From positions 5,690 to 43,475 of the forward strand of contig JAUNCQ010000015.1 in NCBI GenBank assembly GCA_030526515.1: a DNA stretch of 37,786 bases, in the 5' to 3' direction. Positions 24,978-32,295 of the stretch are shown here, piece by piece. The notes under the pieces are model-generated. The model searched no databases, had not been told where the DNA came from, and was given only the letters and a program-made list of their open reading frames with translations. The stretch is from Coriobacteriia bacterium. GTDB taxonomy: Bacteria > Actinomycetota > Coriobacteriia > Coriobacteriales > Eggerthellaceae. Numbering within the stretch: the stretch's first letter is position 1; every line of letters begins with the position of its first letter. The position numbers and the translations under genes are program-made.

Positions 24978-26255
24978 ATGCAACGCACCAATAACGCACA
25001 AGTAACGGTCCTGGGCCTTGCCCTTGCCGCACTCCTGGCCGCCTTCGCGCTGGCCGCCGCCCTGCCCGGACAGGCTCACGCTGACCGCGCCTACGGCACC
25101 CTGTGCTCCACCTACGAATCGGGAAACGATCCCGCGTGCATCGACTCCGGCTGCGCCTACGGCGCCTACCAGATGAGCTACGACAACGCCCGCGGCTTCG
25201 CCCGCTGGCTCAAGGCCAGCTCCAACAGCCGCTACGCCAGCTGGGGCAAGCGCCTGTGCGCCGCAACCAGCACCTCTTCCTTCAACAGCGTGTGGCGCAG
25301 CATTGCTTCGTCCTATCGCACCGACTTCTTCACCCGCCAGTACCTGTACTGCAAGAAGGTCTACTACAACCCGGCCGTTTCCTACTGGAAGAAGGCCGCG
25401 CCCGGGTTCAGCACCGCCAACTACACCTGGGCCCTGCGCTCGGTCCTGTTCAGCACCGCCATCCAGCACGGCCCCCAGGGCTCCTGCGAGCGCGTGTTCA
25501 AGCTGGCCCTGAAGGACCTGGGCGGCTGGCGCACGTCTCTGACGGAAAAGCAGCTGATCAACGCCATCTACTACGAGCGCTCCGAGGTCACCTCCACCAA
25601 GCCGGCCTCCGGCGCCATCAAGATTGCCTCCACGGAAAAGTCGCGCCAGCTCGGCATTGCCGGCAAGTACATGGTGCACTTCTACGCCTGCAGCTCCGCG
25701 GTGCAGATTGGCGTATACGACCGCCTGCACAACACCGAGCGCAAGCAGGCCCTTTCCCTGCTGGCCAGCCTAGGCAGCAGCAGCGGCTCCGCAGAGAAGC
25801 CGGCCACCGGCGTTGACGAGTCCAAGCCCGCGCCTACGCCCACCAAGTACACCATCACCTACTACCTGAACAACGGCACCCAGGCCACGGGGCAGCGCAA
25901 GAGCTTCTACGCCACCACGCCCACCTTCAAGCTGAAGACCCCCACCCGCGTGGGCTACAAGTTCAAGGGCTGGTACACCAGCAGCTCCTACACCACCCAG
26001 CGCGTGTACGTGCGCCAGGGCACCAAGAAGAACATCCGGGTGTACGCCAAGTGGGCTCGCCTGACGGATCCCTTCAGCGTGAAGGTCAACCCCGAGGACG
26101 GCCTGTTCATCCGCTCCACCTACGACACCACCGGCAAGATCAAGGGCCACCTGGCTCAGGGCTCCAAGGTCACCATCTTCAAGGTCTACAAGGACTGGGG
26201 CCTGCTCATTGACGGTCGCGGCTGGATCAGCCTGAAGTACTGCTCCAAGGTATAA
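24978..26255 (+). CDS. Secreted putative cell-wall hydrolase with InlB repeat and SH3-like domain
   Basis: A 425-residue exported protein. The signal peptide ends near QAHA (about residue 36). The N-terminal domain (about 37-265) contains YESGNDPACIDSGCAYGAYQMSYDNARGFARWL, a layout (acidic Glu, then G-AYGAYQ) like lysozyme-type glycosidases and chitosanase-like wall enzymes; Glu47 would be the acid. An InlB-type repeat (about residues 292-361) and a C-terminal SH3b-like domain (about 365-425, GLFIRSTYDTTGKIKGHLAQGSKV) follow, both common for wall or surface binding. The catalytic reading is moderate. AAGGA precedes the ATG. It is divergent from the peptidase lipoprotein gene. Confidence 0.75.
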   Translation: MQRTNNAQVTVLGLALAALLAAFALAAALPGQAHADRAYGTLCSTYESGNDPACIDSGCAYGAYQMSYDNARGFARWLKASSNSRYASWGKRLCAATSTSSFNSVWRSIASSYRTDFFTRQYLYCKKVYYNPAVSYWKKAAPGFSTANYTWALRSVLFSTAIQHGPQGSCERVFKLALKDLGGWRTSLTEKQLINAIYYERSEVTSTKPASGAIKIASTEKSRQLGIAGKYMVHFYACSSAVQIGVYDRLHNTERKQALSLLASLGSSSGSAEKPATGVDESKPAPTPTKYTITYYLNNGTQATGQRKSFYATTPTFKLKTPTRVGYKFKGWYTSSSYTTQRVYVRQGTKKNIRVYAKWARLTDPFSVKVNPEDGLFIRSTYDTTGKIKGHLAQGSKVTIFKVYKDWGLLIDGRGWISLKYCSKV

Positions 26256-26290
26256 GAGCATTTCAGGACGAAACCAAGCCCAAGCAGTAC

Positions 26291-26330
26291 AAAGCCCCGC
26301 GGCTCACGCAAGAGCCGCGGGGCTTTCTTG
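26291..26330. terminator. Bidirectional terminator between convergent genes
   Basis: AAAGCCCCGCGGCTC (26291-26305), loop ACGCAA, GAGCCGCGGGGCTTT (26312-26326): a perfect 15-base stem with A-run and T-rich flanks. It serves the wall hydrolase (plus) and asparaginase (minus). A GGACGAAA octamer (26266-26273) lies between the hydrolase stop and the stem. Confidence 0.92.
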
Positions 26331-26351
26331 TTCCGTTAGGGTCGCCCGTCC

Positions 26352-27377
26352 CTAGTACAGGTCAAACATGCGGGCGATGAGCGCAGGGTTGCTGGTGACG
26401 GTCAGGGCCAGGCGCAGCAGGACCGCAGCCTTCATGGGCGGCAGATCGTTGCCGGGGATGGCGTTTTCGCACACCATGGTGCTGTCCATGATCACGCCAG
26501 AGCCCACGCGGGAGCTCACCACCACGGGTACGTCCACCGCGGCAATGGCATCAGCGAACTTCTGGCTGAACTCGCCGCCGCCGGCACCGGCAATGACCAG
26601 GCCGTCGGAACGCTGGGCTGCGAAGGAGATCAGCTCGGGGTCGGCGTCCACGTTGAAGTAGAGCACCTGGACCTTGGGCAGGGTCGTCAGCTCGGACACG
26701 TCGAACTCGGTGTGGCCGGTATGGCGCTTGGTGCTCTGGGACGTGTAGAAGATCTTGTCGTCGCGGATGGTGCCGCAGGAGCCGTTTTCACCACCGGACA
26801 TGGTGGTCATGGAGTGGGTGCTGGTCTTCTGCACGTCACGGGCGTTGTACAGGCGGCCGCTGAAGGCGACCAGCACGCCCTTAGCGCGGGACTCCGCGGT
26901 GGCGGCGGTGACCACGGCCTGGTACAGGTTCATGGGGCCGTCTGCGGACGTGGCCGTGGACGGACGCATGGAGCCGGTCAGGACCACGGGCTTGCCGGTA
27001 TGCAGGACCAGGTTCAGGAAGTAGGCGGTTTCGTCCATGGTGTCAGTGCCATGGGTCACCACAAAGCCGGTCACGTCGGAGCGCAGGGCCAGGTCGTCGA
27101 TGATGCGGGCCAGGTCCAGCCAAATCTCGGCCGTGATGTCGTCGGAGTTGACGTTGCAGATCTGGTAGGCCTCGATTTCAGCCACGTCGGCAATCTGGGG
27201 CACGTCACGCAGCAGGTCGTCCACGCTCAGCTGACCGGAGGAGTAGCCGGTGGACTTGCCTTCCTCTCCCACGCCGGCAATGGTTCCGCCAGTGGCCAGG
27301 ATCACAACCTTCTTGCGGCGGCCGGCAGCGCGTGCAGCCTGGTTTTCGCCCTGAATATGCTGGTGTTCCTGAGCCAT
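26352..27377 (-). CDS. L-asparaginase, type II-like sequence but without signal peptide
   Basis: Hydrolyses asparagine to aspartate and ammonia, 341 residues. Active-site motifs are ILATGGTIAGVGEEG (first Thr), VTHGTDTMDETAYF (second Thr-Asp) and VVLTGSMRPSTATSADGPMNLYQAV. The body resembles periplasmic AnsB more than cytosolic AnsA. However, the ATG at 27375-27377 (AAAGGAAC upstream) gives only about 35 polar residues before the domain, with no signal peptide, so the enzyme should stay in the cytosol. It is transcribed divergently from asnS, which links asparagine breakdown with asparagine charging. Confidence 0.9.
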   Translation of the reverse strand: MAQEHQHIQGENQAARAAGRRKKVVILATGGTIAGVGEEGKSTGYSSGQLSVDDLLRDVPQIADVAEIEAYQICNVNSDDITAEIWLDLARIIDDLALRSDVTGFVVTHGTDTMDETAYFLNLVLHTGKPVVLTGSMRPSTATSADGPMNLYQAVVTAATAESRAKGVLVAFSGRLYNARDVQKTSTHSMTTMSGGENGSCGTIRDDKIFYTSQSTKRHTGHTEFDVSELTTLPKVQVLYFNVDADPELISFAAQRSDGLVIAGAGGGEFSQKFADAIAAVDVPVVVSSRVGSGVIMDSTMVCENAIPGNDLPPMKAAVLLRLALTVTSNPALIARMFDLY

Positions 27378-27422
27378 GTGAGTTCCTTTCAGCCAATGCT
27401 CCTGATGAAATTCGCGCATTCG

Positions 27423-27473
27423 ATTATACGGTCAAATCCCTTTCTGGTCAGTCCCAGGTTTACGCGTTACTAT
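27423..27473. promoter_or_regulatory. Overlapping divergent promoters for asparaginase and asnS
   Basis: Plus strand: TGGTCA (27445-27450), 17 bases, TACTAT (27468-27473), leading to asnS. Minus strand: CTGACC (27446-27451), 17 bases, TATAAT (27423-27428), leading to asparaginase. The two -35 boxes occupy the same bases, so polymerases should compete. No T-box or other leader structure is visible. Confidence 0.6.
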
Positions 27474-27538
27474 AAGCAGACCGACCGCCGAACTGGCACA
27501 ACGCCGACTCGGCACCGTATCAACACCAAGGAGAACGC

Positions 27539-28942
27539 ATGCAACGTACGCGCATCGCAACGCTTTTTGCCGACGCTGATCAGCTTGACGGAGCCACGCT
27601 GACGGTGGCGGGCTGGGTCCGCTCCATCCGCGACATGAAGAACTTCGGCTTTGCCGCCCTCAACGACGGCAGCTGCTTCAAGGACCTGCAGGTGGTCATG
27701 AGCCGTGAGGCCCTGGAGAACTACGACGAGATCGCCCGCCAGAACGTGGGCGCTGCCCTGGTTGCCACCGGCACCCTGAAACTGACCCCGGACGCCCAGC
27801 AGCCCTTCGAGCTGACCGCCACCCAGATCGAGGTGGAGGGCGCATCCGCTCCCGACTACCCGCTGCAGAAGAAGCGCGCCACCGTGGAGTTCCTGCGCAC
27901 CCAGCAGCATCTGCGTCCCCGTACCAACCTGTTCCGCGCCGTGTTCCGCGTGCGCTCCGTGGCGGCCTTCGCCATCCACTCCTTCTTCCAGGAGCGTGGC
28001 TTCGCCTACGTGAACACCCCCATCATCACCGCATCCGACGCCGAGGGCGCAGGCGAGATGTTCCGCGTGACCACCATCGACCCGGCCAACCCGCCGCTGG
28101 ATGACAAGGGCAACGTGGACTACAGCCAGGACTTCTTCGGCGGTCCGGCCCACCTGACCGTGTCTGGCCAGCTGAATGCCGAGAACTTTGCCATGTCCAT
28201 GGGTGACGTGTACACCTTCGGCCCCACGTTCCGCGCGGAAAACTCCAACACCGCCCGCCACGCCGCCGAGTTCTGGATGGTGGAGCCGGAAATGGCCTTC
28301 GCCGACCTGGAAGACGACATGAACGTAGCCGAGGAGATGCTCAAGTACGTCATCCGCTACGTCATGGAGCGCTGCCCCGACGAGCTGAACATGTTCAACA
28401 AGTTCGTGGACAAGGGCCTGATCCAGCGCCTGGAGCACGTGGCCGGCAGCGACTTCGCTCGCGTCACCTACACCGAGGCCATCGAGATCCTGGAGAAGGC
28501 AATCGCCGGCGGCCACAAGTTCGAGTTCCCGGTCGAGTGGGGCATTGACCTGCAGACCGAGCACGAGCGCTTCCTGACCGAGTCCCACTTCAAGAAGCCC
28601 ACCTTCGTGTACGACTACCCCGCCGCCATCAAGGCCTTCTACATGCGCCTGAACGACGACGGCAAGACCGTGGCCGCCGCCGACTGCCTGGTGCCGGGCA
28701 TTGGCGAGATCATCGGCGGCTCCCAGCGTGAGGAGCGCCTGGATGTGCTGGAGCGCCGCATTGCCGAGCTGGGCATGGACGCCGAGCAGTACACCTACTA
28801 CTGCGACCTGCGCCGCTACGGCTCCTGCAAGCACGCCGGCTTCGGCCTGGGCTTCGAGCGCCTGGTCATGTACCTGACCGGCGTCAGCAACATCCGCGAC
28901 GTGATCCCCCACCCGCGCACCGTGGGCAACGCGGAGTTCTAA
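27539..28942 (+). CDS. asnS: Asparaginyl-tRNA synthetase
   Basis: Charges tRNA-Asn with asparagine (class IIb synthetase), 467 residues, the normal length. The N-terminal OB-fold anticodon-binding domain (about residues 15-105, [24 protein letters not shown]) is followed by the catalytic core with [24 protein letters not shown] (motif 2) and [25 protein letters not shown] (motif 3). AAGGAG lies upstream of the ATG. Its presence means the cell does not depend only on transamidation of Asp-tRNA-Asn. It has its own terminator at 28966. Confidence 0.96.
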   Translation: MQRTRIATLFADADQLDGATLTVAGWVRSIRDMKNFGFAALNDGSCFKDLQVVMSREALENYDEIARQNVGAALVATGTLKLTPDAQQPFELTATQIEVEGASAPDYPLQKKRATVEFLRTQQHLRPRTNLFRAVFRVRSVAAFAIHSFFQERGFAYVNTPIITASDAEGAGEMFRVTTIDPANPPLDDKGNVDYSQDFFGGPAHLTVSGQLNAENFAMSMGDVYTFGPTFRAENSNTARHAAEFWMVEPEMAFADLEDDMNVAEEMLKYVIRYVMERCPDELNMFNKFVDKGLIQRLEHVAGSDFARVTYTEAIEILEKAIAGGHKFEFPVEWGIDLQTEHERFLTESHFKKPTFVYDYPAAIKAFYMRLNDDGKTVAAADCLVPGIGEIIGGSQREERLDVLERRIAELGMDAEQYTYYCDLRRYGSCKHAGFGLGFERLVMYLTGVSNIRDVIPHPRTVGNAEF

Positions 28943-28965
28943 GCTCGCACGCAATGCATTCCCTT

Positions 28966-28995
28966 GGGGCGGCCGTTCGTTCGGCCGCCCCTTTT
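28966..28995 (+). terminator. Intrinsic terminator of asnS
   Basis: GGGGCGGCCG (28966-28975), loop TTCGTT, CGGCCGCCCC (28982-28991), then TTTT: a perfect 10-base stem 24 bases after the stop. Confidence 0.92.
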
Positions 28996-29061
28996 GCTTT
29001 TCAGGGCGAAAGACCCGCTCCGTACCAAGCCGGCGCAGAAACGGCGTTTTCGTCCTGCAAT

Positions 29062-29108
29062 AGAAAAGGCCCCGGGCCTGGCAGGCGATCTGCCGGGCCC
29101 GGGGCCTT
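29062..29108 (-). terminator. Intrinsic terminator of the AGCS symporter gene
   Basis: AAGGCCCCGGGCC at 29066-29078 pairs with GGCCCGGGGCCTT at 29096-29108; the stem continues inward by a wobble pair and four more pairs, with loop GGCGATC. The minus strand ends in TTTTCTA. Octamer copies flank the gap to the asnS terminator (29004-29011 and 29048-29055). Confidence 0.92.
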
Positions 29109-29131
29109 GGAGCCTCAGGGAGTCGCAGTGA

Positions 29132-30640
29132 TTACTGCGGGTCCTTCGGGGTGGTCAGCGCGTCGAAGACCTCGCCGGTGAACTCCTTCACCGGGTTGGC
29201 GTCGCTGGCCTGAGCATGGTCCTCAGCATGCCAGCACTCGGTGGCGGGCAGGCCGGGGATGTTCTCGGCAATGAAGACGGGGTCCTTGCCGGCCTTGCGC
29301 TGCTCGGTGTAGTCGTCCAGCAGCTTGAAGGCCCACTTGCCCAGCATGAAGATCACGATCAGGTTGATGATGGCCATGAAGCCCATGAAGATGTCGGCCA
29401 GGTTCCATGCCAGGTCGAAGCTGTTGCAAGCGCCTGCGAAGACGATCAGCAGACAGCACAGACGGAAGATCAGCAGGGCGATCTTGTTCTTGGTGATGAA
29501 CAGGAAGTTGCTCTCGGCGTAGAAGTAGTTGCCGATGATGGAGCTGAAGGCGAAGCACCAGATGGCGAAGGTCACGACCATGATGCCGTTTTCGCCGAAC
29601 ACGTTGCTCACGGCCATCTGAACCAGCGGAATGCCGTTCAGGGTGGTGGCGGTTGCCGGATCCTGCACGTAGAAGACCATGACCATCATGGCGGAGCAGG
29701 TGCACAGCAGCAGGGTGTCGATGTAGACGGACAGGGACTGGATCAGGCCCTGCTTGACCGGGTGGCTCACGTCAGCGGCAGCAGCGGCGTTCGGAGCGGA
29801 ACCCATACCTGCTTCGTTGGAGAACAGGCCGCGCTTGATGCCCAGCATGATGCAGCTACCGGCGAAGCCGCCGAAGATGCTCTGGAAATCGAAGGCGTTG
29901 GAGATGATGTAGCCGAAGACAGCCGGCAGCTCACCGATGTTCATGACGGTGACGGCCAGTGCCAGGAAGATGTACACCATGGCCATGGCCGGAACCAGGG
30001 CGGAGGTGATGGTGGAGATGCGGTCGTTCTCACCGAAGATGGTGAAAGCGAACAGGGCAGCCAGGAAGATGCCCACGCCAGCGGCCATGCCGTTGTTCAT
30101 GTAGTCCGGGAAGTAGTGCTCCAGGGAGCTGGCGGTGTTGAACGCCTGCAGGCCGTTGAAGCCGAAGGCGAAGCACAGGATCAGGGAGATGGCGAAGATC
30201 ACGCCCAGCCAGCGCTGCTTAAGCACCTGCTCGATGTAGTAAGCAGGACCGCCGCGGAAGGAGCCGTCCGGGTTCTTGACCTTCCACACCTGAGCCAGGG
30301 TGGACTCGATGAATGCAGAAGCGGAGCCCAGCAGAGCCATGACCCACATCCAGAACACGGCGCCGGGACCGCCCATGGCAATGGCCGTAGCCACGCCGGC
30401 GATGTTGCCGGTGCCCACGCGGGATGCGGTGGAGATCATCATGGCCTGGAAGGAGCTGACGGCCTTGCCGTCCTTGTTGTGCTTCTTTTCCATGATGTGC
30501 TTGAACATATCCGGAATGAAGCGCAGCTGCACGAACTTCGTGCGAATGCTGAAGTAGACACCGGCAGCAACAAGCAGGATCACCAAAATGTAGGTGTACA
30601 TGAAGCTGTCGATATCGCCCGTGAGTTGAACAAGATCCAC
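29132..30640 (-). CDS. Alanine/glycine:cation symporter (AGCS family)
   Basis: A sodium- or proton-coupled importer of alanine or glycine, 502 residues with about ten membrane helices. Signatures include FQAMMISTASRVGTGNIAGVATAIAMGGPGAVFWMW, GGPAYYIEQVL, CIMLGIKRGLFSNEAGMGSAPNAAAAADVSHPVKQGLIQS and FAIWCFAFSSIIGNYFYAESN, all typical of the family. Translation begins with GTG at 30638-30640, preceded by AAAGG; no nearby ATG fits better. It has its own terminator. A GATAAT -10-like box (minus strand, 30679-30684) is present without a good -35. Confidence 0.93.
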   Translation of the reverse strand: MDLVQLTGDIDSFMYTYILVILLVAAGVYFSIRTKFVQLRFIPDMFKHIMEKKHNKDGKAVSSFQAMMISTASRVGTGNIAGVATAIAMGGPGAVFWMWVMALLGSASAFIESTLAQVWKVKNPDGSFRGGPAYYIEQVLKQRWLGVIFAISLILCFAFGFNGLQAFNTASSLEHYFPDYMNNGMAAGVGIFLAALFAFTIFGENDRISTITSALVPAMAMVYIFLALAVTVMNIGELPAVFGYIISNAFDFQSIFGGFAGSCIMLGIKRGLFSNEAGMGSAPNAAAAADVSHPVKQGLIQSLSVYIDTLLLCTCSAMMVMVFYVQDPATATTLNGIPLVQMAVSNVFGENGIMVVTFAIWCFAFSSIIGNYFYAESNFLFITKNKIALLIFRLCCLLIVFAGACNSFDLAWNLADIFMGFMAIINLIVIFMLGKWAFKLLDDYTEQRKAGKDPVFIAENIPGLPATECWHAEDHAQASDANPVKEFTGEVFDALTTPKDPQ

Positions 30641-30737
30641 GATGGTACCTTTCTACCTAGGGGAATCGAAACTAGCGCATTATCGCACAAATGTGGAGGA
30701 AGTGTGTAGAAAACTGCGTTTTCGCTGGTAGTGCGGC

Positions 30738-30771
30738 AAAAAACAACGGGTCGGGAGCATCTCCCGACCCG
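30738..30771 (-). terminator. Intrinsic terminator of the CAP-domain protein gene
   Basis: CGGGTCGGGAG (30747-30757), loop CAT, CTCCCGACCCG (30761-30771): a perfect 11-base stem, followed on the minus strand by TTGTTTTTTG. A GGGCGAAA octamer (30790-30797) lies between the stop codon and the stem. Confidence 0.92.
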
Positions 30772-30844
30772 CTTGACCATATGTCATGGGGGCGAAATAG
30801 CCGCCAGCGCAGCGGAGCCCCCGGCTATGTTCGGACCCGAAAGC

Positions 30845-32143
30845 CTACTTGGTGCGGACCGAGCGGGTCTTGGACCAGAAGCTGTTGTAGGTCTTACCGC
30901 CCAGCACCTTGTAGGTGCGGACCTTCACGTAGTAGTACTTGCCCGACTTCAGATTGCGGATGGTGGTCTGCGGCGTGGCCTTGCTCACCTTCTTGTACTT
31001 CCAGGTGGAAGAGCCCTTCTGCCGATAGGCCACCTCATAGGCGGAAACCTGGGTGGTCTGCTTGTCCCACTTGGCGACGATCTTCTTGGATCCCCCGGTC
31101 AGGCTGCGCAGGGGCGTGCCCTTGGGAACCACGGTGACGGTGCGCTTCACGACCTTGCCGGTGGCGGCGTCGGTCAGGGTCACCACGGCGGAGCCGATCT
31201 TCTTGCCCTTGAAGGTGGCCTTCTTGCCAGACACCTTGGTCAGGCTGACCACGGAATTGCGCGGCATGGACCAGCTGGGGCTCACCAGGGGGAACACGGT
31301 GCAAGCAATCTTTACGCCACGCGACGTTTCCTGGGAGGTGGTGACATAGGTGTTCAACGTACGGCTGCTGCCATAGGGCACCGCCCAGCGCTGCCTGGCC
31401 AGGGTCTTCTTGCTGACCTCCAAGGCCTGGAAGCGCTTGCCCTTCACACCCACCTCTGCCGTTCCAGGCGTCACGCCGTCCCAGTCGTACCAGTACTTTG
31501 TGCCGAACTCAGCGGCAACCGTGCTGGCCATGTAGGAACCGTTGGTAGTGCGGGACGTGAACTGACCCAGGGCAACGTAGTCGAAGTCCTCCGATATCAG
31601 GGAGGTGTAGTGGCCGATCACGCCGCAGGGCTTGCCGGCCAGGTACCGCTCATAGTCGGCCTTTTCGTCATACCACTGGTTAATGGCCAGCATCATGGCG
31701 TCGGAATCGCCCAGATAGTTCCAGGCAAGGTTCTCGCCATGCGTGGAGATGCCGTTCTTCTTAAGGCCGAACAGATTGACGCTGCCCGGACGCGTATGGC
31801 CTGGCGCAACGGCTGCCTCCGCAGCGCGAGTCTGGGCGATCCACTCCAGCTCTGACGCCCACTTCATAGGCTTGTACGTCTTGACCAGGCCCTCGTTGTA
31901 GGCTTCCTTGCGGATGGCGTTGATGCGCTTGAGCACGGCGTCCTTGCCTGCGCTGTAGAACTCGCCGTAGGTATAGACCAGATCGTAGCCGCTGGCGGGC
32001 TTGGCCACATCGGTGCCTCGAACGGCAGCCTGAGCCGTGCTGGGCGCGCACAGAACGCACGTCGTGGCCAGCACTGCGGCCGTCACGGCCACTGCCACGG
32101 TCATAGCGGCAAAACCCCTGTTCAATCCATAAGTCTTCTTCAT
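30845..32143 (-). CDS. Secreted CAP-domain (SCP/PR1-like) protein with Fn3-like end
   Basis: A 432-residue exported protein. The signal peptide ends near AQA-AV (about residue 40). The CAP domain (about residues 63-195) shows VLKRINAIRKEA, MKWASELEWIAQTRAAEAA, HGENLAWNY, INQWYDEKADYE and IGHYTSLISEDFDYVALGQF, including the His and Glu residues of the CAP cavity. An Ig-like/BIG2-type stretch (about 255-340, VVSLTKVSGKKATFKGKKIGSAVVTLTD) and a fibronectin type III-like end (about 345-432, KKIVAKWDKQTTQVSAYEVAYRQKG...YYVKVRTY) follow. The ATG at 32141-32143 is favoured by AAAGGG seven bases upstream. The activity is unknown; it is probably surface-exposed. Confidence 0.85.
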   Translation of the reverse strand: MKKTYGLNRGFAAMTVAVAVTAAVLATTCVLCAPSTAQAAVRGTDVAKPASGYDLVYTYGEFYSAGKDAVLKRINAIRKEAYNEGLVKTYKPMKWASELEWIAQTRAAEAAVAPGHTRPGSVNLFGLKKNGISTHGENLAWNYLGDSDAMMLAINQWYDEKADYERYLAGKPCGVIGHYTSLISEDFDYVALGQFTSRTTNGSYMASTVAAEFGTKYWYDWDGVTPGTAEVGVKGKRFQALEVSKKTLARQRWAVPYGSSRTLNTYVTTSQETSRGVKIACTVFPLVSPSWSMPRNSVVSLTKVSGKKATFKGKKIGSAVVTLTDAATGKVVKRTVTVVPKGTPLRSLTGGSKKIVAKWDKQTTQVSAYEVAYRQKGSSTWKYKKVSKATPQTTIRNLKSGKYYYVKVRTYKVLGGKTYNSFWSKTRSVRTK

Positions 32144-32179
32144 GGAAAGTCCCTTTCTCCCCATCAATTCAACCGCACT

Positions 32180-32185
32180 ATTATA
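32180..32185 (-). promoter_or_regulatory. TATAAT -10 box before the CAP-domain gene
   Basis: The minus strand reads TATAAT about 37 bases before the start codon. The -35 is weak; TGACC just upstream may act as an extended element. Confidence 0.45.
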
Positions 32186-32221
32186 GGTCAGTCGAGCCGG
32201 GGTCCCCCGCCCCCGTGCATG

Positions 32222-32255
32222 AAAAAGCGGGCCGGAGGCGTTCCCCCGACCCGCT
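32222..32255 (-). terminator. Intrinsic terminator of the PurF-like gene
   Basis: AGCGGGCCGGAGG (32226-32238), loop CGTT, CCCCCGACCCGCT (32243-32255). The two plus-strand mismatches become G-U pairs in the minus-strand RNA, giving a full 13-pair stem followed by TTTTTC. An octamer copy (32272-32279) lies between the stop and the stem. The 16 bases 32217-32232 are identical to those at 19606-19621 beside another terminator. Confidence 0.88.
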
Positions 32256-32295
32256 CGGTCACATGCTCTATGGGCGAAAACGCCGCCGACGAAAC

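Noticed and set aside
24978-26255. Phage endolysin
   Set aside because: The lysozyme-like and SH3-like domains could suggest it, but a signal peptide, an InlB repeat and no phage genes point to a chromosomal secreted protein.
27378-27538. T-box riboswitch before asnS, or in the 144-base gap before serS
   Set aside because: The leaders are too short and lack the stem I / antiterminator layout.
29216-30709. Long open frame on the plus strand opposite the AGCS symporter
   Set aside because: It encodes a low-complexity Gly/His/Gln/Asp-rich chain with no family features; it is the mirror of the high-GC symporter codons. Similar long antisense frames elsewhere (for example 10012-11319 minus, 7927-9309 plus) were dismissed for the same reason.
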